Below are positions 1-11,117 of a DNA stretch of 64,000 bases, in pieces (position 1 is the first letter of the stretch; each line of letters begins with the position of its first letter). A model generated the notes under the pieces. The model did not search any database. It was not told where the DNA came from and saw only the letters and a list, made by a program, of their open reading frames with translations. The position numbers and the translations under genes are program-made. The DNA comes from Cephalotus follicularis (Eukaryota; Streptophyta; Magnoliopsida; Oxalidales; Cephalotaceae): NCBI GenBank assembly GCA_001972305.1, contig BDDD01006373.1:21171-85170 (forward strand), read 5' to 3'.

Positions 1-2085
1 CTTTGATTGGTACTGGAGAGGTATAGACAGAAGAACTTGGTCCTTAATGGGAGAAATGTCATTTCATGGTGAAAGAAGACATTGTTCTCGGTCATGTGAT
101 TTCAAAGGATGGGATGATGGTTGGTAAAGCCAAGGTGGACCTCATAGTCAATCTACCACCCCCTAAATCTGTTAAGGACATTCGTTCCTCTTTGGGGCAT
201 GCGGGCTTTTATAGGCGATTTATCAAGGATTTTAACAAAGTTGATAGACCTCTCACCAACTTGCTTGTTAAGGATCAACCCTTTGAGTTTACCAAAGAAT
301 GTCTCGAAAGTTTTAAGCATTTAAAAAAGGAGTTGACCACTGCACTAATTATTCATGTGCCTGCTTGGAGTGAACCTTTTGAGCTGATATGCCATGCATC
401 AGATTTTGCTATTGGGGCTGTCTTGGGGCAAAGAATCAATAAGTTGTCCACTATGATTTACTATGTAAATAGGATCCTTAATGATGCACATCTCAATTAC
501 ACTAACATTGAGAAAGAATTTTTAGTTGTTGTATTTGCTTTAGAGAAATTTCGGTCATACATGATTGGATCTCTTGTGATTGTCTACACAGACCATGAAA
601 CAATCAAATATCTCATGGATAAGAAAGATGCTAATGCCTGTCTCGTTCGGTGGGTCTTATTGCTCCAAGTGTTTGATCTAGAGATACGGGATAATAAAGG
701 AGCTGAAAATCTAGTTGCCGATCATCTATCCCAGTCAACGAAAGCTTTCCTAATGAACATTTGATGACAGTATCTAGTGAACCTTGATTTGCTGATATTG
801 TCAATTATTTGGCTATGGGTGTGACACCTGACCATTAGTCCATCCAAGATAAGTATCGGTTCTATTCCCAAATCAAGTACTTTTTTTAGGATGACCCTTA
901 CTTATTCAAAACATGTTCGGATCAAATTATTCGGCGTTATGTTCCTGATCATGAACAGTATGCCATCTTATCTTTTTGTTATGATCAGGCATGTGGAGGC
1001 CATTTTGGACGGAAGAAAACTGCAGCCAAAGTTTTACAATGTGCATTTTATTGGCCCAGTCTGTTCAAAGATGCATTCAATTATTGCAAAGCTTGCAATG
1101 CCTGTCAATTTTTAGGTCGCATTACTAAGAAAAACATGATGCCCCTTAATCCTATTCTTGTTGTGAAGATTTTTGATGTGTGAGGTATCAATTTTATGGG
1201 CCTATTCCCTAACTCCTTCGGGAATCTTTACATTTTGTTGGCTGTAGATTATGTGTCAAAATGGATTGAGGCCATTGTTTGTAAGTCAAACGTGGTTGTT
1301 AAATTTTTGAAGGAGAACATTTTTTCTTGCTTTGGTACACATCATACAATCATTAGTGATAGGGGTACATATTTTTGTAATCGTACTTTTGAATCTTTGA
1401 TAAAGAAGTACGGTATTTGCCATAAGGTCGCTACCTCTTATCACCCACAAACGAGTAGCCAAGTGGAAGTTTCCAATAGACAAATCAAGCAAATCCTAGA
1501 AAAGACTATTAACCCAAATCGTAAGGATTGGTCCCTCTGACTTGTGGACACCTTGTGGGCTCATAGAACTGTATTCAAGACTGATCTTGGACAGTCTCCC
1601 TATCGTCTTGTGTATGGGAAAGCATGTCACCTACCCATTGAGCTTGAGCATAGAGCATTTTGGGCTATAAAAAAAATTGCATTTTCATCTTTTTGATGCT
1701 GACAATCATAGGAAACTCCAACTAGTTGAGTTGGAGGAACTTAGGAATGATGCGTATGATAATATTAAAATTTACAAGGAAAAGACTAAGGTTTTTCATG
1801 ATAAAAAAATCCTTCAAAAATCATTCCAGGTGGGTGACAAAGTTCTGCTCTATAATTTTAGGTTACATCTGTTTCTAAGTAAGTTGAGATCCAGTTAGGA
1901 TGACCCTTATATTATGCATAATGTTTTCTCACATGGTGCTATTGAGCTTTTGAATCCAGGCACAGGTACAATCTTTAAAGTTAATGGCCTACACTTAAAG
2001 TCTTTCTTAGAGCTTCCTTCTGGAACTACTACAGTGGAAGAGCTCAAGGATCTCCATGATCCTCTTTATCTTGATGATTGACTGA
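1..2085 (+). pseudogene. Athila pol remnant: reverse transcriptase end, RNase H, integrase
   Basis: Retroelement polymerase remnant. The first 770 bases encode the reverse-transcriptase connection and RNase H ([19 protein letters not shown], then [19 protein letters not shown], a phrase typical of Athila). The zinc-binding and core integrase region follows to about 1620 ([30 protein letters not shown]). The integrase C-terminal part runs to about 2085 ([11 protein letters not shown]). The family role is copying element RNA into DNA and inserting it. The frame is broken in several places and this is treated as a fossil. Lineage call rests on remembered Athila phrases, not on a tree. Confidence 0.8.
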
Positions 2086-2089
2086 CCGA

Positions 2090-3330
2090 TATGATCCCTC
2101 TCCCCTATCTTTGTTCTTCATTTTCTACATGCATTGAGTCCATTGCATGATTTAAGTGTGGGGGAGGGTGTAAGTGTTATTGGCATATTTTTTTTCTTTG
2201 GCTTTTTGTAATTTGTACATATTTTCTGTTACTTTGATGTGAAACAAGAAAGAGAGAGAACCTTAGGGACCATAATATGAGACTAAATAAATCCTGTTAA
2301 AAGGAAGGTGACAAGTGTATATCTTTTTGTGTGATTTAACTTAAAAAATAAGAGCATTACTTTACCTCAATTGTATGAACTCTTTTTTGTTTTGTGGTTC
2401 CTTGAGTCTTTAGTTAGGAGTTGAGATCAAATTGTGGTAATAAAAAAAGGGGAAAAAAGAAAAAATAATAAAACAATTTATGTTCGTTTCTTCCTTTCTT
2501 AAATTCAGTTTTAGCTTATAGGCTATATGACTCAAGTAAGTAAGTCTTAGGGGTGTTCTACATCTTGTTCTTTAAAGCCATATGGTTTGAGAGTAGTTGA
2601 CTTAAAGCTCGTTACATGGGTCATATAGAAAAGTTCGAGAGGCTAAGGCATTGCACGAATTTTGATTGGATGAATTGTAACGTTCTCATATTGCATCAAT
2701 ATCTTATAGATATATGCACAATAAAATCTAAAACTACTTACTAATTTGGGTGTCTGGTGTTTGCTCCGTCTATGTTACTCAAGCAAATGGTAGTGGAAGA
2801 ATAAAGTGAGTTCAATTCAAGTGGAATTTTGTTTTATTAGAAAAAAATTGTTGTTATTGACTTTATAACATTGTATGGTAAAAAATACTTCAAAAGCCTA
2901 AGTGCTTGGTACTCTTGATGCTATGAGTGGTTTGGCCTAAGGGTGAGATAGTGTTTGGAAAATATAAGTAGAGTCCTTAATTAAGGTGCATGCTTGTTAC
3001 TAGAATTGATACGGGATAATAAAGTTCAAATGTAGGAGTTTCTTTTGTACCTTAAACTTGAGTTAAGCATCTTAGTTTTGGAATGTGTATGTATATTTAC
3101 CATATGCCAAAGATATAATCTACATTATTTTTGGAATCATAAATTTTGTGTGTTTATTCACCGAAAACACTCACGAGACACAACTCATCCATTGGGGGTA
3201 TCCTAAGGGCTTAAAGGCTTGTTGCACATGCTAAATGCAACTGTGATTCCTAAGAAAGTGAGTTAGGTTTTTCTTTTGTTTTTTATATTTTCTTTACTCG
3301 AGATGAGCAAATTTTAAGTGTGGAAGAATA
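2090..3330 (+). other. Athila 3' non-coding stretch with polypurine tract
   Basis: AT-rich, with no convincing coding frame. Athila relatives may carry an envelope-like frame here, but none is recognisable. A G-rich AAGTGTGGGGGAGGG run sits at 2154-2168. A similar AAGTGTGGAAGAATA directly precedes the LTR at 3316-3330 and is the likely plus-strand primer. Confidence 0.5.
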
Positions 3331-3897
3331 TGATGAGCACATTTATGTGTGAATCTTTGGTGCATAAAACATGTATTTTTACACATGAACAGAGCTACTT
3401 GGGTATGTTTTGTTGTATTTACAGGTGTTAGGTCTATTATCGTGGAAGAGAAGAAAAATGAGCTAAAATACAACTTTTCAAGTTTAAGTAGTTTGAAGTC
3501 AAAAGACTAGTTAAAGAATGCACTCATTTAAAAGAGAAGTCAAAATTTAAGCCATAAAAGATATTGAATATTGAACTCATTTTGTTCATAAAATTATTTG
3601 GAGCACTTTAAATTCTTGAGCTGACTCATTCTGAATATTCGATGAAGAGATATCACAAGAAAACTAATATTAAAACATATGGAACCTGTTACCTACATTA
3701 GCATGACATCAGCATCATTATTTGCCAAAGCTTCTCCCATGCAACCTCTACACGCCAGCATTTACCAAAATTGGCATGGTAACCAAACGCTTTTGAAAAA
3801 GTGTGACCTATGTACATGTGTGCATGCTAATCACAATGCATTTACATGACCACAATGCATGAGCATGAGGTATCGGCGCATGCATCAGCCTTTTTAA
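3331..3897 (+). repeat. Athila 3' LTR, left segment
   Basis: Begins TGATGAGCACATTTATGTG right after the purine-rich primer, a start seen in many Athila LTRs. It is cut at the TTAA at 3894-3897, where sequence of DNA-transposon type begins. Confidence 0.55.
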
Positions 3898-3957
3898 GGT
3901 CTGTTTGGTAATGCTGTGTGTTTCGTAAAAGTGATTTTTGAAAGTACTTTCAGTAAA

Positions 3958-6360
3958 TGTAACACCCCGAGCCCGCAGGGCAGACACGTGGCATTACTCT
4001 CAATCCAACACACAATACAATGGTCGGGACTAGCAATATAAAAATGCGAAAAAACTTAAAACGTTGCAATACATATCGATGTGTGAAAGATACAATACGA
4101 ATATCCATCCATACGATACAATACAATACAAATCTTTTAAAATACACGTCCTTTTCAATACATTACATTTCAATCTTTTGCTACAACATCTCTATCAGCT
4201 TTACGATACCCAAGAAGTCGTGCAATCAGAACGAGTCTTCAATCCTTCTGTCCGCTACTGCCTGCTGCCCTACCTATGCCGCACACAAGGTACAACAATG
4301 CCCCACCCCAAAGGATGGGGTTAGCCACACTGGCTAAGCAGAAACCTCATGCAGCATGTATGCATGTACAATGTGCAATATCGGTGACAATCTATACAAT
4401 ATCAATGTGTGGCGTACAATATCAATGCATGACATGGAAAATGCATATGTACAATTGGCGATCAGACTATCCGTATGACAGTGGCCCATAACAGAGCATA
4501 CGGATAGGATCTATAACAATCAATCAATGGCAGACACTCAATAGTGGTGTATGAAACACCAAATCAATCGATTAATATCCTATAGAGCATGCGACCGGTG
4601 TCAATACAATGTCAATCAGTTAGCAGTGATCGATCCCACGGAAGGTAGTCCTTCAAAAAGGGTGGGAGATCTATCTATGGTTCTCAGACTGATCAGGTCT
4701 GGAACCCATAGATCTTCCAGCCAATGGCTGCGTCAACACAATCTCGATGAGCTACAACCGAGGGAGCTATTGATACAGTTAGGGAGCTACGGCCCTCAAA
4801 CGAGCATCAATCAACAATCAATCGGTATCGCTCGTCAGCGGGTCAATACAATACAATAAATGAAACGATCGACGGAATAGGTGGACAGAGTCAACAACCT
4901 AACCTACCAACACGAATCATAAGGTTGCTCTATAGGATCCATACAATGCAATCAATCAATCAATCGAGTCAATACAATGTTAAGTAAAGTCAATAAGTGG
5001 TGGTGTCTAATGGAGAAATGGGAACGTGAGTCCATCGTACCGACTTAGACTCACAACAACACTCATGACTCAAGCAATCGATCAATGTATCAATACAATG
5101 TTTAAGCAAAGTCAATAAGCGGTGGTGTCTAATGGAGGGATGGGAACGTGCGTCCATTTTACCGACTTAGACTCACAGCAACACCTATGACCCAAGCAAT
5201 CAACCAATCAGTACATTCATTAAAACCGTTTTCGAACACTTGAACACCTCAAGCGAGGCTCCGGTCAAGTGGCAATGTGAAAAGAAGTTGAAAACAAGCT
5301 TTAAACAGTTAAAAACTCCTTTCAGTACATTAGGCGTCGATGTCCTTGGTGAAAGACATCGACATCTCTTTAAAAGGGTGGAAAGACGTCGATGTCTTTG
5401 AAATTCATCGATGTCTTTCCCTATTTGTGTGGAGATCTGGCCAAAGACGTCGATGTCCTTGGAGAAATCCATCGACGCGTTTCAATAAAAATAGCCTGAG
5501 AATGCGCATCGATGTTCGGAATCGATGTCTTGCCTGGGGGAAGACATCTCGAGGCAAAGACGTCAATGCCTTTGAAAGACGCCGATGCCTTTGTTGCATA
5601 ATCAAAGATACAACACTCTGATGAGAAAGACATCAACGTCCATGGGCTAGGGGTCGAATTCTTTGCTGGGCAAAGTCGATTTTATGCAGAAAATAGGGCC
5701 AAGCTCAAGTCAAAATCCAATTTACAGCCATTCTTTGAAAACCAAAGTTTACAATCGATCATTTGAGGTTAGTAAAACTTGTTACAACCTCCAATTTAAC
5801 ATTTCAATCTTTCTATTAACAATTAGGTCAAGGATTTGCTAAAAACCCTAAAAACCCCAATTCATTCAATTCAATCATTCAATCATTCATTCAATCCTTA
5901 CAATCAATCATTCAATCAATACAAGAGGAAGGCAATTCAAGTAAGAAGTCCTAGCTTTAACGAAGCTTGAAAAGTTGAGCTTCCAATCAATCTATCGGCA
6001 GAAATTGCCCAACAATCCGCTACTTTCTTGTTCAATCGGTAAGCCACAACTTGCAATCACTATCCTTGTTGATGAAGATGCAAATCCAGCAGCTAGGGAG
6101 GAAGATGGAGGCTCCAGCTAGAGAGAGAGAGGGAGAAGGATTGGGAGAGGGGGAGAAGAATGAGAAATGAGAGAAAGAATTGACTTATATAGTTGATTCG
6201 GTCAACTCTTCGAAACTCAGCCCAAAATCCCGACTATACATGCATATAACCAAAACAATGTTGATAGGTATAAGAATACCTCAATTCAATACAATACAGT
6301 ATGGTCCAATACGGTACAATGTATGCATGAACAGTACAAAAGGGAATTCGGGTCGTCACA
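3958..6360 (-). repeat. Tekay A copy 1, 3' LTR
   Basis: 2,403 bp. In element sense it starts TGTGACGACCCG (at 6360) and ends GGTGTTACA (at 3958). A TATA box (TATATAAG on the minus strand) lies at 6184-6191, about 170 bases from the LTR start. The palindromic motif array (5333-5685) lies downstream of it. Confidence 0.93.
5333..5685. repeat. Palindromic GACATCGATGTC-type motif array in Tekay LTR
   Basis: About a dozen copies of AAAGACRTCGATGTCTTT-like motifs lie 15-35 bp apart. Most centre on ATCGAT, GTCGAT or GACGTC and read nearly the same on both strands. This copy is more degraded than that at 12493-12845. No coding role: frames through it on either strand are only translations of the repeat. 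Confidence 0.85.
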
Positions 6361-6378
6361 TTCTCCCCTCCTTAAAAG
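6361..6378 (-). promoter_or_regulatory. Polypurine tract of Tekay A copy 1
   Basis: The minus strand reads TTTTAAGGAGGGGAGAA immediately before the LTR start TGTGACG. This is the expected plus-strand priming site. Confidence 0.85.
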
Positions 6379-6384
6379 AATTTT

Positions 6385-9300
6385 GTCCCCAGATTCATCG
6401 GTCAATCGATCAATCAATCAAATAGGAAAGGATATGTCTCTCTCATATCATCCTCGCGCTCCCAGGTGCGCTCCATAGAACCATGGTACTGCCATAGAAC
6501 ACTGACCAAAGGGATGGTCTTGTTCCTCTATACTCTGATCTGTCGATCAACAATCTGTATAGGAGTCTCGATAAATGATAAGTCAGGTTCTAACTGAATC
6601 TGACCATACTCAATGATGTGTGAAGGATCTCGAACATATCTTCTCAACTGAGAAACATGGAACACATCATGCACTCCCGACAATGCTGGAGGCAAGGCAA
6701 GACTGTAAGCAAGTCGGCAAATCTGATCCAATACCTCGAAAGGTCCCATAAAATGAGGAGAAAGCTTCCCTTTCTTCCCGAATCTCATGACTCCTTTAGT
6801 GGTACCAATACTAAATTCGAAGCCTCTGTGATGAACATCAGCATAGCTTTTCTATCTACTATGTGCAACAATCAGTCAATCTCTAATCAATTTCACTTTC
6901 TCTGTAGTAATCTGTACAATCTATGGTCCCAAAATGCTCTTTTCACCGACCTGATCCCAAAAAACTGGCGATCGGCACTTCCTACCCTATAGGGCTTCAT
7001 AGGGAGCCATCTGTATGCTCTCGTGATAACTATTGTTATACGAGAACTGAATCAAATGTAAGTAGTCATCCCAACTACTTCCAAAGTCGAGAACGCATGT
7101 TCGAAGCATGTCCTCCAATGTCTAAATGGTCCTTTCAGACAAACCATATGTTTGGGGATGAAAAGCAGTGCTGAAACTCAATTTTGTACCCATAGCTACC
7201 TGTAACTTCCTCCAAAACCCGAAAGTGAAGCGGGAGTCTCGATCCGAAACAATGATGACAATGGGCTGACTTCGTGAGTCGATCAACCACAACCCATATA
7301 CCATCATGTCTGTCACGAGTTAGAGGTAACCCAGACACAAAATCCATGGTAATGTGCTCCCATTTCCACTCAGGAATGAGCAAAGGCTGAAGCAAGCCTG
7401 CCGGTCTCTGGTGCTCTGCCTTTACTTGCTGACAAGTGAGGCATCTCGATACAAATTCCGCAATTTCTCTCTTCATGCCAATCAACCAATAGCTAAGTTT
7501 TAGGTCACAATACATCTTCATACTCCCAGGATGAATCGAGAGACGAGATTTATGAGCTTGAGAAAGAAGCTCTTCCTTCAACCCGCTATTGGCTGGAATG
7601 CAAATTCTATTCCTGTATCTCAATAACCCGTCTGTAGATAGAGAGAAATCGGGTTTCAATCCATCATCAATAGCAGTAGCCACTTTTTGTAATCCAATAT
7701 CCACTATCTGTGCATCTCTAATCTGTTCAAGCAATGCAGGTTGCACATCTATATGGGAAAGAGTCATACAAGACAGCCTGCGACTCAATGCATCTGCAAC
7801 GACATTTGCTTTTCCCGGATGATATTCAATGCCACAATCATAATCATTAAGAAGCTCAAACCACCTTCTCTGTCTCATATTCAATTCCTTCTGTGAAAAG
7901 AGATATCTGAAACTCTTATGATCAGTGAAAACTATGAACTTGGTCCCATAAAGGTAGTGGCGCCATTTCCCAAGAGCAAAAACAATGGCCGCCAACTCCA
8001 AGTCATGCACTGGATAGTTTTCTTCATGTGGTTTGATCTTTCTCGATGCATATGCAATCACTTTGCCGTATTGCATAAGAACACAACCAAGCCCCCTTTC
8101 CGAAGCATCGGTGTATACAACAAAGTCTTCGTTCCCGTCTGGTAAGGCCAGGACAGGAGAGGAAATCAATCCATATTTCAACTCTTGAAAACTTCTTTCA
8201 CAATCACTATCCCACACAAAGGCAACGTTCTTCTGTGTCAATCTGGTCAATGGTGTAGCAATACGGGAAAATCCCTCAACAAAACGACGATAATACCCTG
8301 CTAAACCCAAGAAGCTGCGAACTTCGGGAGCATTCGTCGGTCGTTTCCAATCTTTCACTGCCTCTACTTTCGATGGATCCACTGATAAACCGTCACCAAA
8401 AAAAATATGCCCAAGAAAAGCAACCTCCGATAACCAAATCTCGCACTTGTCGAATTTAGCATACAATCGATGATCCCTTAATGTTTGCAATACAATGTAG
8501 AGGTGTTGGGCATGCTCCTCATCGGTCCTGGAATAGACCAAGAGGTCGCCAATGAACACTACAATGAACTGATCCAGATACTGTCTGAGCACTCGGTTCA
8601 TCAGGTCCATGAATGTCGCAGGGGCATTAGTCACAGCAAAAGGCATAACTAAGAACTCATAATAACCGTATCTCGATCTGAAAGCCGTCTTTGGGATATC
8701 CTCCGATCTGACTTTCAACTGGTGGTAGGCCGATCTCAAGTTGAGCTTAGAAAACACTGTCACTCCTCTAAGCTGGTGGAACAGCTCATCAATGTGCGGT
8801 AGGGGGTACTTATTCTTCACTGTAACTTTGTTGAGCTGTTGGTAGTCAATACACATACGGAGCGATCCATCTTTCTTCTTGACAAAAAGAATAGGTGCTC
8901 CCCAGGGTGAAGCACTAGGTCATATAAAACCTTTGTCCAGAAGATTCTGTAATTGTATCTTTAACTCTTTCAATTCTATCGGTGCCATTTGGTACGGTGC
9001 TCGAGAAATCGGTGCAGTTCCTGGTATTAAATCAATCACAAATTCTATCTCTCTGTCTGGTGGCAACGACGTCAAATCCCGAGGAAAAACATCTCCGAAC
9101 TCGCAAACCACTGGATTATCTTCCATCTCTGGCCACCATCTGTCTGTATTGAGCACATGTGCTAGAAACCCTTGGCATCCCTGTCGTAACAATCTGTCCG
9201 CATGTAAAGCCGAAATCATCGGAACAAACAATGGCTCTAAGGTGCCAAGAAACCGAAAAGGTGGTCATCCCAGAGGACTGAAAACCACTACTTTCCGATG

Positions 9301-9640
9301 ATAATCCACCTGAGCGAAGCTAGCAGACAACCAATCCATGCGAAGAATCACATCTAGGCCATCCATCGGTAAAACAATAAGATCGGCTAATAAGCAACGA
9401 TCATCAATCTCAACAATACAATCTCTACACACTCGATCGATGGTCGCTGACTCACCGAGAGGTGTGGATACCTCCATCAAGAAAGGAAGGCACTCAGGTC
9501 TCAAACCAACATGGGAGACAAAATGCAATGTAATGAATGAATGGGATGAACCCGGATCAATAAGAACCTGTGCTTGAAGCTGAAAGAGTCGAATGGTACC
9601 TCCAATCACAACTTCGGACCCTGCTGCAGCACTCGGTTCC
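6385..9640 (-). pseudogene. Tekay pol: protease, RT, RNase H, integrase, chromodomain
   Basis: Domains in element order (high to low coordinate): protease block about 9640-9250 ([19 protein letters not shown]); reverse transcriptase about 9000-8250 ([17 protein letters not shown]); RNase H about 8190-7780 ([31 protein letters not shown]); integrase zinc finger and core about 7600-6800 ([30 protein letters not shown]); integrase C-terminus and chromodomain about 6790-6385 (LALPPALSGVHDVFHVSQLR, then a DRQIRVLRNKTIPL-type start). Known role: copying, integration and chromatin targeting. It contains a few breaks and is treated as a fossil; the RT to integrase part is the longest open stretch. 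Confidence 0.9.
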
Positions 9641-9679
9641 ATACCAAACACTCTAGCCTGAATTGTCGGAGCAGAACTC

Positions 9680-10932
9680 ATAGGCTGCTTCCCCCTGGAC
9701 TGCGAAGCCCCACGGGAAGATGACGGTACACTAGCTGTCGACCCCGGAATGGGTGGTGCCCGCTGTGTCTGATCAAATCCTCTAGGACGAGAACTCCGAG
9801 GACGATCTCTAGCAATGTGGTCGGGACCACCACAAACCAAGCAATGGCCCAAGAACCATCTACAATTCTCAGAAGTATGGTTGGTCTTCTGACAATGCAC
9901 GCAAGGAACCGTAGCACTCTGATTACCACTCCCAGAAAGTCTGGAGGGTGTACCCTGACTAGGTGCTGAAGATCGGTCTCCTCGACGGGCGTTCCCTGAT
10001 CTGCCTCTCCTCTGAAAACGGGATGGGTTCCTGCTATCCTGATTGCTACCATGAGAACCAGGTGAGGGGCTACTATCAGTCTTCTATGATTTAGCACTGC
10101 CACTGTCACTACCACTCTGCCAAGAAGAAGTAGTAGGCCTGGTGCGGGCTATATTTCTCATCAGTTTAGCCTCAGCTTCAATATCCTAGGGCTGCATAGC
10201 TCGGGAAGAAATATCCGATATAGAGGTCAAACCCAAGGGAGTCAGTTGCCTCCTCAAATCCAATCTCAGTCCCCGAAGGAACTTCTTTGCTCTACGCTCT
10301 TGGCCTTCCACTAGGTATAGGGCAGATTGGGCTAACTGCATAAATCCCGCCTCATACTCAGCAACTGTCATGCTTCCTTGTACCAAGTTAGCAAATTCAA
10401 TCTCTCTTCTATCTGTCTCTACCTGAGGGTAGTACCTTGCATTGAATTCTCTTTTGAAGGCATCCCAAGAGCAGACTGTACCATTCCCTGTCCAATCTGT
10501 GTTAACCATAGCCCACCAGTGCTCGGCTTCTTTTTGGAGCATATACACTGCCAATACCAATCTCTATTCATCATCACATCCCATGACCTTAAAGATCTTC
10601 TCCATATGGGTTAGCCAAGACTCAGAAAGGGTAGGATTAGGGAGTCCTATAAATGCTGGAGGCTGCAACTTTAAGAAGCGGCTCAACATGTCTTCCCTCC
10701 TTGGTCTACATTCAACTCTAGCATGTTGGCGTCCCATCAGAGTATGCATCTGTGCCATGGTGGCACACAACTATCTCCAAACCTCCGGGTCAGCACCCGC
10801 TGGTGGAGCATTGGGATCATACTCTGGAAAAGCGTTACCAGGAGCCGGTTCATCATCAACAGGAGCAGGGGCAGGAGCAAGGGCAGGGGCATTCCTTCCA
10901 CCCCGTCGGCCACGCCTTCCTCTATTATCCAT
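9680..10932 (-). pseudogene. Tekay gag region with two zinc knuckles
   Basis: Starts with ATG at 10932 (MDNRGRRG). A Pro/Ala-rich N-terminus follows, then the retrotransposon capsid domain (AEHWWAMVNTDW, FNARYYPQVETDRREIEF, KFLRGLRLDLRRQL) and CCHC-type knuckles near 9800-9905 (CQKTNHTSENC, CGGPDH). Gag forms the particle that packages element RNA. The same region in the plus-strand copy begins at 42796. Broken at some points. Confidence 0.85.
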
Positions 10933-11100
10933 TGCTATAAAAAGGAAACAATTGGATGATCAGATGCAATCACTTTCAATTCCAATATCAATCTCTTTTC
11001 CAATAACAATAGCATGAATAAGCAAGAACATATATCATGCAAATCCATTCAGCGAATCTCAATCAACGCATTAATATACTTAGGTAGCAGGGCGACCAAA

Positions 11101-11114
11101 GGTCTCTGATACCA
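11101..11114 (-). promoter_or_regulatory. Primer-binding site, initiator-Met tRNA type
   Basis: The minus strand reads TGGTATCAGAGACC three bases inside the 5' LTR. TGGTATCAGAGC is the complement of the 3' end of plant initiator tRNA-Met. Confidence 0.9.
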
Positions 11115-11117
11115 TTC

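Noticed and set aside
2090-3330. Envelope-like gene of the Athila element
   Set aside because: Expected position, but no frame of useful length and no signal peptide or membrane span.
10442-11017. 191-residue plus-strand frame opposite Tekay gag (also mirrored near 42750-43286)
   Set aside because: Shadow of the gag coding strand; conserved only because gag is.
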